A program made the translations under genes and the position numbers. A DNA stretch of 64,000 nt from assembly GCF_009827055.1 (NCBI RefSeq), contig NZ_WUMK01000010.1, positions 1 to 64,000 of the forward strand. Direction: 5' to 3'. Positions 1 through 7,484 of this stretch are shown one piece after another. The notes under the pieces were generated by a model. It searched no databases and was not told the origin of the DNA. It saw only the letters and a program-made list of their open reading frames with translations. Each line of letters begins with the position of its first letter. Positions within the stretch are counted from its first letter, which is position 1. This DNA comes from Shinella kummerowiae (lineage in GTDB: Bacteria; Pseudomonadota; Alphaproteobacteria; Rhizobiales; Rhizobiaceae).

Positions 1-1
1 C

Positions 2-73
2 GCCACCCGAACCATCCCCACCATCATCGAAATCCAGGCCGGCTCCCAGCTCGCCAAAATACTCGCAGCGTGA
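2..73 (+). CDS. C-terminal end of an unidentified protein (partial)
   Basis: Only the last 23 codons and the TGA stop (71-73) of a plus-strand gene lie inside the window. The readable tail starts ATRTIPTIIEIQAGS and ends in LAA. I do not recognise the family; too little is visible to assign a function. It ends about 120 bases before the ATP-grasp gene, so the two may or may not share a transcript. Confidence 0.4.
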   Translation, partial: ATRTIPTIIEIQAGSQLAKILAA

Positions 74-193
74 GGGGACAATGCGGCCGTAACCACGGCA
101 CGCTTGCGTTTGCGCGCGACTTCCCTAACACTTCGGCGTCGGCTGATGTGCGAGGGCAACGTATCCCTCGAGCCCCGTGGGAGTCCGTTGCGC

Positions 194-1363
194 GTGAAAT
201 TCGTGTTTTTCTCTCCGCACTTTCCGGCCAACGGCACCGAATTCTGCAGCCGCCTCCATGAGGCCAGCGCCACGGTTCTTGGGATCGGCGACGCCGCCTA
301 CGAGCATCTCGCCCCGCGGCTGAAGAACGCCCTGAGCGAGTATTATCGCATCGCCGATATGGAGGATGCCGATCAGGTGCTGCGCGCCATGGGCCATTTC
401 ATCCATCGCTGGGGCCGCATCGATCGCTTCGAATCCCTCAACGAACATTGGCTGGAACAGGACGCCGCGATCCGCACCGATTTCAACATCCCGGGCATTC
501 GCCGCGATTTCGTCGAGAACCTGAAACACAAATCAAAGATGAGCGCTTTCTTCAGGAAGGCGGGCGTCCAGACGATCCGGCAGCACAAATATGTCGACCG
601 GGCGGGCGTGAAGGCTTTTGTCGCCGAGGTCGGCTATCCCATCGTGATCAAGCCGGACCAGGGTTCGGGCGCCAGCAACACCGTGAAGGTCAACGACGAT
701 GCGGATCTCGACACCTTCGAGACGACAAAGCGACCGGGCGTCAGCTACCTCGCCGAGGAGTTCATCGACGGTATCGTGCTGACCTATGATGGCCTGGTCG
801 ATCGCGACGGGCGCATCGTCTTTGCCGCCAGCCATCGTTTCGAGCAGAGCATCATGGAGGTGGTGAACACCAATTCCCACCTCAACTACTATTGCCTGCC
901 CTTCGTCGATCCGGCCGTGGAGCAGGCCGGGCGCGCCGCCGTGAAGGCTTTCGGCATCCGCGAAAAATTCTTCCACATCGAATTCTTCGAGACCCGGAGC
1001 GACAAGCGCATCGTCGCGCTCGAAATCAACATGCGCCCGCCGGGAGCGTGGATGACCGACGCCATCAACTATTCGTACGATATGGACGTCTATCGTGAAT
1101 GGGCCGGCATGGTCGTCAACAACAAGGTTGGCGGGCCTTTCACGGGGCGCTACTACACTGGCTATGCCAGCCGGAAGAACCATATTCGCTACGTCAACGA
1201 TCATCAGGCCATTCTCGCCGCCCATGGCGACAGGATCGTGCATTTCGCGCCGATCGAGGACGTGTTCAGCCGGGCGATGGGCAACGCCGCCTATCAGTTC
1301 CGTTCAGAGGATTTCGAAGAGGTGAAAGCCATCGTGCGCTTCATCCAGGACGTGGAGCGTTAG
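194..1363 (+). CDS. ATP-grasp domain protein (putative carboxylate-amine ligase)
   Basis: About 389 residues with the ATP-grasp fold, which activates a carboxylate as an acyl-phosphate and joins it to an amine or thiol. The middle has the nucleotide-binding lysine stretch YPIVIKPDQGSGASN, and near the end ALEINMRPPG supplies the metal-binding Glu and Asn. I chose the GTG at 194 because the protein then begins VKFVFFSPHFP, the usual start in this family, and a GGGAG ribosome site sits at 179-183; earlier in-frame ATGs add an unconserved tail. The stop is 3 bases before the esterase gene, so the two are surely co-transcribed. The substrate is unknown. It resembles the carbamoyl-phosphate-synthase-like ATP-grasp group rather than a named enzyme. 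Confidence 0.8.
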   Translation: MKFVFFSPHFPANGTEFCSRLHEASATVLGIGDAAYEHLAPRLKNALSEYYRIADMEDADQVLRAMGHFIHRWGRIDRFESLNEHWLEQDAAIRTDFNIPGIRRDFVENLKHKSKMSAFFRKAGVQTIRQHKYVDRAGVKAFVAEVGYPIVIKPDQGSGASNTVKVNDDADLDTFETTKRPGVSYLAEEFIDGIVLTYDGLVDRDGRIVFAASHRFEQSIMEVVNTNSHLNYYCLPFVDPAVEQAGRAAVKAFGIREKFFHIEFFETRSDKRIVALEINMRPPGAWMTDAINYSYDMDVYREWAGMVVNNKVGGPFTGRYYTGYASRKNHIRYVNDHQAILAAHGDRIVHFAPIEDVFSRAMGNAAYQFRSEDFEEVKAIVRFIQDVER

Positions 1364-1366
1364 CCG

Positions 1367-2119
1367 TTGCAGATCGAATACCACAAGCGCTTCAGCCATC
1401 ATCTCGGGCGGGAGATGGAGTTCAAGACCTACGGCCATGCCGGCCGGCCGGTCCTGGTCTTCCCCACGTCCAACGGGCGCTTCTACCAATATGAAGATTC
1501 CGGCGGTATCGGCGCGCTCGCCGACCGCATCGAAGCCGGAGACTTGCGGGTGTGGACCGTGGATGGCATCGACGGTGAGAGCTTCTTTTCCAACGGCCAC
1601 GACCTGCCGGCCCGGATCGCCCGCCACGAATCCTACTTCCGCTATGTGCGTGAAGACCTGCTGCCGGAGGTTCTTTCCATCGGCGGGCGCGCGCCGATCC
1701 TGTCGGGCTGCTCTATGGGCGCCTTTCATGCCAGCAATTTCCTGTTCCGCTTTCCCGACCGGGTTGCCGGTGTGATCGCACTGAGCGGCGTCTATTCCAC
1801 CCGCCATTTTTTCGGCGATGCGCTGGACGGCCAGATCTACTTCAATTCGCCGGTCGACTATCTGGCGGGGCTGAACGACCGGGATCTGCTGGACCGCATA
1901 CGATCACGCCGCCTGTTCTTCTGCTGCGGCCAAGGGGCCTGGGAAGACGCGATGCTTGAGGATACGCACCGTCTGGAGGCCGTGCTACGCGACAAGGACA
2001 TTCCGGCCTGGGTGGATTTCTGGGGAACCGACGCGAGCCACGACTGGCCGTGGTGGCACAGGCAGATCGCCTATTTCTTCGACAAGTGGCTTGAGGACGA
2101 CCGGGGCAGACCGCTCTAG
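1367..2119 (+). CDS. Alpha/beta-hydrolase fold esterase (esterase D/PHB depolymerase-like)
   Basis: A 250-residue alpha/beta hydrolase. The nucleophile elbow is GCSMG with the serine at residue 116, and the probable catalytic histidine is H225 in TDASHDWPWW; the acidic partner is less clear, perhaps in GQGAWED (about 188-194). No signal peptide is seen, so it is probably cytoplasmic. Translation starts at a TTG (1367-1369) 3 bases after the ATP-grasp stop, suggesting translational coupling. The pairing implies that it processes the ligase's product or substrate, but the substrate cannot be named. It ends 3 bases from the convergent corA gene with no visible terminator between. Confidence 0.8.
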   Translation: MQIEYHKRFSHHLGREMEFKTYGHAGRPVLVFPTSNGRFYQYEDSGGIGALADRIEAGDLRVWTVDGIDGESFFSNGHDLPARIARHESYFRYVREDLLPEVLSIGGRAPILSGCSMGAFHASNFLFRFPDRVAGVIALSGVYSTRHFFGDALDGQIYFNSPVDYLAGLNDRDLLDRIRSRRLFFCCGQGAWEDAMLEDTHRLEAVLRDKDIPAWVDFWGTDASHDWPWWHRQIAYFFDKWLEDDRGRPL

Positions 2120-2122
2120 CGT

Positions 2123-3130
2123 TCACAACCAGCCATTCTTGCGGAACCGCCAGTACAGGAACGAGCAGGTCGCAATGATTGCGGTGAGCACCATCGGATA
2201 GCCGTATTCCATCCTCAGCTCCGGCATGTCGCTGAAATTCATGCCGTAGATACCGGCGAGCGCGGTCGGCACGGCGAGGATCGCTGCCCATGAGGCGAGC
2301 TTCTTGGAAATCGCCGTTTCCTGGCTCTGGCCGACCAGAAGGCTCGCCTCGAAGGCGAAGGCCAGCACCTCGCGCAAGCTGTCGATCTTCTCCTGCACCG
2401 TGCGGATGTGATCGGACACGTCACGAAACAGCGGATGCATCGCCGCCTGAATTTGCGGCAGATCGGAACTTGTCAGCCGCCGACAGACCTCAACCAGCGG
2501 CAATGCCGCATTGCGCAAGCGCAGGAGGTCGCGGCGCATCATGTAGAGCCGCTCGATCTCGCTGCCCGTCATCGGTTTGACGAGCACCTTGTCCTCGATC
2601 TCCTCGACCTCGTATTCGAGCTGCTCCAGCACGGGCATATAGTTGTCGATGATGAAATCCAGGATGGCGTAAAGGACGAAATCCTCGCCCTTGGCCAGCG
2701 AATGCGGACAGCTTTCCCAGTGCTCGCGCACGGTGGCATAGGAGGTCGACGGACCGTGCCGGACGCTGACAATATAGCCCTTGCCGACAAAAAGATGGGT
2801 TTCGCCGAAGGTGACGCGGCGTTCTATAAGTTGCGCGGTGCGCGCAACAATGAACAGTGCATCGCCATACTGCTCCAGCTTCGGACGTTGATGCGGGTGC
2901 TCGGCGTCCTCGATTGCGAGGTCATGCAGGTTGAACTGTGCCTGGACACGCAGGAGGAGCTCGCGGCTCGGCTCCAGAAGGCCGATCCAGACGACATGGC
3001 CGTCCTTGCCCGCCCATGCGCCGGCTTCCTCGATGGGAATATCGGCGATGCGCCTGCCGGCCGCGTAAACGCTTGAGGCGACGATCCCGTCCTCAGCAGT
3101 GACTGGCGCGAAATTGCGGACATGGTCCAT
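2123..3130 (-). CDS. corA: CorA-family magnesium/cobalt transporter
   Basis: A 335-residue CorA-type divalent cation channel of the inner membrane. It has the long soluble N-terminal domain and, near the C-terminus, the signature GMN tripeptide at the end of the first membrane helix (IYGMNFSDMPEL), then a second helix (about YPMVLTAIIATCSFLYW) and a basic tail. Length fits the family. The ATG at 3128-3130 is chosen because a GGGAGG ribosome site lies just upstream; two in-frame GTGs would add only two residues. It transports Mg2+, Co2+ or Ni2+; specificity cannot be told from the sequence. It is convergent with the esterase gene and appears monocistronic. Confidence 0.9.
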   Translation of the reverse strand: MDHVRNFAPVTAEDGIVASSVYAAGRRIADIPIEEAGAWAGKDGHVVWIGLLEPSRELLLRVQAQFNLHDLAIEDAEHPHQRPKLEQYGDALFIVARTAQLIERRVTFGETHLFVGKGYIVSVRHGPSTSYATVREHWESCPHSLAKGEDFVLYAILDFIIDNYMPVLEQLEYEVEEIEDKVLVKPMTGSEIERLYMMRRDLLRLRNAALPLVEVCRRLTSSDLPQIQAAMHPLFRDVSDHIRTVQEKIDSLREVLAFAFEASLLVGQSQETAISKKLASWAAILAVPTALAGIYGMNFSDMPELRMEYGYPMVLTAIIATCSFLYWRFRKNGWL

Positions 3131-3274
3131 CACCACCTCCCGACTGCGATGCCTTCACTGTGTGATGAAATCGCAGGCCGGTCAATCTAGCGCAATTTCA
3201 GCAAAAATGCACCGCGCGGCATGAAGCGCTTCTTTGGGCGCAAAGCACAGGCTGAAATCGGAAGCGTCGAGACT

Positions 3275-4144
3275 TCAAGCAGTCGGCTTTATCGTCATTC
3301 TACCATAGGCCACGAGGCCGAAGCCGACGACGTACATCAGCAATCCGAACAGCGCGGGCGGTACGGCGATTTCCGGCGAATTCATCATGGTGATTGCCAG
3401 CAACATGCCGACAGCGGCATTCCGAATGCTGATCGACGTGGTGACCGCCATCGCCTCGGCAGGAGACAGGCGAAGCAGGCGCGAGCCAAGAAACCCGATT
3501 GCCACACCGCAAAAGACCAGGACAACGACGGCAGGCCCCGCGCTGACAAGGATCTCGGCCCACCGGCCATAGACCGAGATGCCGATGCCGACGATCAGCA
3601 CCACCAGCACCACCAAGCCAAAGGCACCAACCATCTTTTCAGCACGGGTGGCGAAAGCCGGGATCTTGTGGCGGATCCACATGCCGAGAATGACGGGAAG
3701 CAGGATAACCGCCAGCATCATGCCGATCGTGCGCAGCACGGGCAGGTAGACACGAATATCACCGTCGCTGAAGCGCTCGATCGCAAAATTCGCAAACAGC
3801 GGCAGCGTTGCAATCGCGACAAGGCAGCCAAGAGCACTCAAGGCGATCGATAGCGCCAAATCTCCCCGTCCCAGATAGGAAAACAGGCTGGAGGTGGTGC
3901 CGATCGGGCAGGCGGCAACGATGACCAGACCAACCGCGATTTCAGATGGCAGATCCATAAACATCGCAATCGACATGCCCGCGAGGGGAAGCAGCAGGAG
4001 GGCCGCGACGATACCCCAGATCAGGGCTTTCGGCCGCATGACGACACGCTGGAAATCGGAGGGCGCGAGCGTCAGGCCGATACCGGCCATGATGATGAAG
4101 ACAGCGGCCGGCAAACCGATTTCGATCAGGGCGGACTGCTCCAT
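3275..4144 (-). CDS. Bile acid:sodium symporter (BASS) family transporter
   Basis: About 289 residues, almost entirely hydrophobic helices, typical of the 9-10 helix BASS fold. The segment VIVAACPIGTTSSLFSYLGR matches the conserved family motif, and a second cluster TTSISIRNAAVGMLLA near residue 230 fits the paired crossing region. Bacterial members take up organic anions together with Na+; the substrate here is unknown. The ATG at 4144 gives the usual start just before the first helix; the in-frame extension to 4222 is not helix-like. It is divergent from the amidase, with 234 bases between them that should hold both promoters. Confidence 0.8.
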   Translation of the reverse strand: MEQSALIEIGLPAAVFIIMAGIGLTLAPSDFQRVVMRPKALIWGIVAALLLLPLAGMSIAMFMDLPSEIAVGLVIVAACPIGTTSSLFSYLGRGDLALSIALSALGCLVAIATLPLFANFAIERFSDGDIRVYLPVLRTIGMMLAVILLPVILGMWIRHKIPAFATRAEKMVGAFGLVVLVVLIVGIGISVYGRWAEILVSAGPAVVVLVFCGVAIGFLGSRLLRLSPAEAMAVTTSISIRNAAVGMLLAITMMNSPEIAVPPALFGLLMYVVGFGLVAYGRMTIKPTA

Positions 4145-4378
4145 CCTTCTTCCTTTTCCTTTTGAGGCCGTTGATCGGCCGTTCAGAATCGTAGCATTGC
4201 TCCACGATTCCGCCAGATGCAATCGTGCTGTCGCCGCAATCGGCAGAGACGGTCTCCGTCCCTATCCCAGATGAGACATTGCCCGTGAAAAAACCAGGAC
4301 CTACAACCATCGAGCCGCCCTGCCGAAAGCTGCATTCGCGCTCCTGGCGGTGACCGAAAACCAGGCGGGAGGGCACTG

Positions 4379-6382
4379 ATGAAGGTTGTCGAGGCTTCGA
4401 TTGGGACGTTGCGCGCGGCGCTCGAGACACGGCAGACAACCAGCGTCGGCCTGGTCGCGGCCTATCTGAACCGCATTGCACGCTACGACCGTCACGGCAT
4501 CACCCTCAACGCGGTTCCCGTGCTCAATCCCGATATGTTCACTGAGGCCCTGGCGTCGGATCTGCGGCGCGCGCGCGGTGAAAGCCTCGGCCCGCTCGAC
4601 GGCATCCCCTATACCGCCAAGGATAGCTACAAGGTGAAAGGGCTGAGCGTCGCCTCCGGCTCACCGGCCTTCGCCGACCTGATCGCGACAGAGGATGCTT
4701 TTGCGATTTCCCGTCTGCGAGCGGCGGGCGCCGTGCTGATCGGGCTGACGAACATGCCACCGATGGCCAATGGCGGCATGCAGCGCGGCGTTTATGGACG
4801 CGCGGAATCCCCCTACAGCGCCGACTGGCTGACTGCGGCCTTCGGGTCCGGCTCATCGAACGGATCGGGGACAGCGACGGCGGCAAGCTTTGCGGCCTTC
4901 GGGCTTGGCGAGGAAACCTGGTCGAGCGGGCGCGCACCCGCCGCCAACAACGGGCTGTGTGCCTATACGCCGAGCCGCGGCGTCATCTCCGTGCGCGGCA
5001 ACTGGCCGCTTGTGCCGACCATGGATGTCGTGGTGCCGCACAGCCGCTCGATGGCGGATATGCTGGAACTGCTCGATATCATCGTCGCCGACGACGCCGA
5101 CAGCCGCGGCGATCTGTGGCGCCGGCAGACCTGGGTTTCGATCCCGAAGGCCTCGGATATCCGGCCGCCCTCCTATCCCGGAATTGCCGGGACAGCCAGC
5201 CTTGCAGGCAAGCGGTTCGGCCTGCCGGCCATGTATATCAACGCGGACTCCGCGGCGGGAACCGGTGAAAACCCGGGGATTGGAGGCGCGACCGGCCAGC
5301 GGATCGAGACCCGCGCATCGATGCTGGCGCTCTGTGCTGCGGCGCGTGCGGCGCTCGTGGCGGCGGGCGCCGAGGTCGTGGTCACCGATTTTCCCGTCAT
5401 CAGCAATTACGAGGGAGACCGGCCCGGCGCGCCGACCATCGCAACACGCGGGCTCGTCAGTCCTGATTATCTTCACCGCGAGATCGTCGATCTGTCAGCC
5501 TGGGCCTGGGACGATTTTCTGGCGGCCAACGCCGACCCCGGCTTGCCGCGGCTTACCGATATCGACGGGACACGCATCTTCCCCGCGCCAAAAGGCAGCC
5601 TGCCCGATCAATATCACGGTTTCGACGACAGCATCGTCGGTTATCCCGCCCATCTGCGCGATCATCCGGTCGCTTCATTCACCGAAATCCCCGATCTCGC
5701 CGAGGGATTCCGGGGGCTTGAGGAAACCCGGCGCGTCGACTTCGAAGACTGGATGGAGAGGCTTGGCCTTGATGCGGTGATCTTCCCCGCCGTTGCCGAC
5801 ATCGGCCCGGCGGATGCCGACGTAACCCCCATCTCGGCTGATCTCGCCTGGCGAAACGGCACCTGGGTCGCCAACGGCAACCTGGCGATCCGGCATCTGG
5901 GCATTCCGACGGTAACCGTGCCGATGGGGGTGTTGGCCGATATCGGAATGCCGGCGGGTCTGACCTTTGCCGGCCGGGCCTGGGATGACACGGCCTTGCT
6001 GGGTTATGCCTGCGCGTTCGAACAAACCGGCACCTATCGCCAAGCGCCGCCACGAACACCCGAACTTTCGGACTTGCCCGAGTCTGTCTCAACGAGCCTG
6101 ACCGAAACGCCGAGCCTCAGCCTCGACGCCTCGGTCGCGTCCGATGGCCCCGGACGCCAACGGTTGTCAGTACGGGCGCAAAGCCAGAGCCCGCTGCTCT
6201 GGCTGACGGTGAACGGTCAGCCGGTCGCGTTCCGGCAGGATGGTGCGGAGGTGAGCGCGAGCCTCGACCTGGAGCAGAACACCCACATCCACAGCGAGTG
6301 GCGCGCACCCTACGGGCATATCGTGATCGCGCACGCGAGCGACGGTACCGCTGCCTACGCCATAGCCGGCGGCACCGCCTGA
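4379..6382 (+). CDS. Amidase signature family amidohydrolase with C-terminal extension
   Basis: A 667-residue amidase-signature enzyme of the Ser-cisSer-Lys type, hydrolysing a carboxamide. The catalytic lysine is in PYTAKDSYK, the cis-Ser region is GSGSSNGSGTATAASFAAFG, and the nucleophile region reads GEETWSSGRAPA. The nucleophile loop thus has WSS where many amidases have GGS; the serine itself is kept. Residues beyond about 570 form an extra domain of roughly 95 residues, rich in predicted beta strands and absent from short amidases. A GGGAGGG ribosome site sits just before the ATG. The last 216 bases overlap, antisense, the reading frame that continues out of cysG; see that entry. The substrate is unknown. 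Confidence 0.8.
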   Translation: MKVVEASIGTLRAALETRQTTSVGLVAAYLNRIARYDRHGITLNAVPVLNPDMFTEALASDLRRARGESLGPLDGIPYTAKDSYKVKGLSVASGSPAFADLIATEDAFAISRLRAAGAVLIGLTNMPPMANGGMQRGVYGRAESPYSADWLTAAFGSGSSNGSGTATAASFAAFGLGEETWSSGRAPAANNGLCAYTPSRGVISVRGNWPLVPTMDVVVPHSRSMADMLELLDIIVADDADSRGDLWRRQTWVSIPKASDIRPPSYPGIAGTASLAGKRFGLPAMYINADSAAGTGENPGIGGATGQRIETRASMLALCAAARAALVAAGAEVVVTDFPVISNYEGDRPGAPTIATRGLVSPDYLHREIVDLSAWAWDDFLAANADPGLPRLTDIDGTRIFPAPKGSLPDQYHGFDDSIVGYPAHLRDHPVASFTEIPDLAEGFRGLEETRRVDFEDWMERLGLDAVIFPAVADIGPADADVTPISADLAWRNGTWVANGNLAIRHLGIPTVTVPMGVLADIGMPAGLTFAGRAWDDTALLGYACAFEQTGTYRQAPPRTPELSDLPESVSTSLTETPSLSLDASVASDGPGRQRLSVRAQSQSPLLWLTVNGQPVAFRQDGAEVSASLDLEQNTHIHSEWRAPYGHIVIAHASDGTAAYAIAGGTA

Positions 6383-7471
6383 CCGAGACTGGCCAACGAA
6401 GGGCGATCTCAACGTTTCCGCCACGATGTCGCGGGAGACCAATGGACCTGTCCCAGTGATGCCGGGAATGACGTGGACCGGAATGTTTTCACGGCCGAGC
6501 AGGGCAATCAGACTGCTGGCGCCGCTGAACATTGTCGGATCGCCGGGAATCAGCCGGACAACCCGCTTGCCCGCCTTGGCAAGCCTCGCCATCCTACCGC
6601 CGATCTCGTCCTGCCGGTAGCGCGTCCGCCCCTCGCGCCCGCCGATCTGCACACGCTTTGCCTCGCGCCGGGCGAGTTCCAGAACCTCCGCCGAAACCAG
6701 GTCATCGAAGAAAATGATGTCGGCGGATTGCAAGGCGCGCATAGCCTTGAGGGTCAGTAGCTCGGCATCGCCCGGTCCGGCGCCGACCAGCGTGACACAA
6801 CCGAGGGCGGGGGCTTCCGCGAGCCTTTCGGCATCAGCAAGAAGCACCCCACCTACGCCCTCCTCCGGCGTATCCGTTGTTGTAAAGGCAAGATCGGAAA
6901 AACGTTCCCAGAAGGCCCGACGCTGCTGGCCGGGTGCAAGACGCCTGTTGACGGCGTCGCGCAAAGACTGCGCCAGTGTCGCCCAGCTTTTCAGGCTGCG
7001 TGGCAACAGCGCCTCGATCTTGCGGCGAAGGGCCTGTGCAAGGATCGGGGCAGCGCCATCGGTCGAGATCGCGATGACGACCGGCGAGCGATTGACGATG
7101 GAGCCGAACTGGAACTGGCAGAATTCCGGTTTGTCGATCACGTTGGCCGGGACGCCGGCCGCGCGGGCGGCATCGAAGAACGCCCGCGCATCGGCATCGT
7201 CCGCGCAGTCGGCAATGGCGAGCGAGGCGCCGCCGAGGTCACCCGGTGCCCATGAACGGCGATGCGGTGTAAACTTTGCGGTCGGGTGGCCCGGTGCCCG
7301 CGAAAGCAGCGTTTCGAAGGTTTCGTCGAACACGTCCGCATAGACATCGACATGCGCGCCGCAGGCGGCGAGCAGCTCCGCCTTCCAGGCGGCGGCATCC
7401 GAGCCGCCGGCGACAACGACGCGCTTTGATTCCAAAGCCCAGAAAACCGGGAGCTTGGCAAGCGGCTCCAT
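6167..7471 (-). pseudogene. cysG: Siroheme synthase CysG, 3'-truncated in the methyltransferase domain
   Basis: The first roughly 215 residues are a complete precorrin-2 dehydrogenase/sirohydrochlorin ferrochelatase domain: VVVAGGSDAAAWKAELLAA is the NAD-binding turn and NVIDKPEFCQFQFGSIVNRS the active-site region. A uroporphyrin-III methyltransferase domain follows (VGAGPGDAELLTLKAMRAL) and reads to HVIPGITG. It then stops resembling the family within about 20 residues, lacking the last 120 or so. The frame runs on for some 80 codons antisense to the amidase 3' end and stops at 6167. Siroheme is the cofactor of NirB, so this is the expected last gene of the nas operon. The N-terminal domain may still work; the methyltransferase should not. 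The ATG at 7471 lies 14 bases after the nasA stop. Confidence 0.75.
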
Positions 7472-7484
7472 GCGGGGCGGTCCA

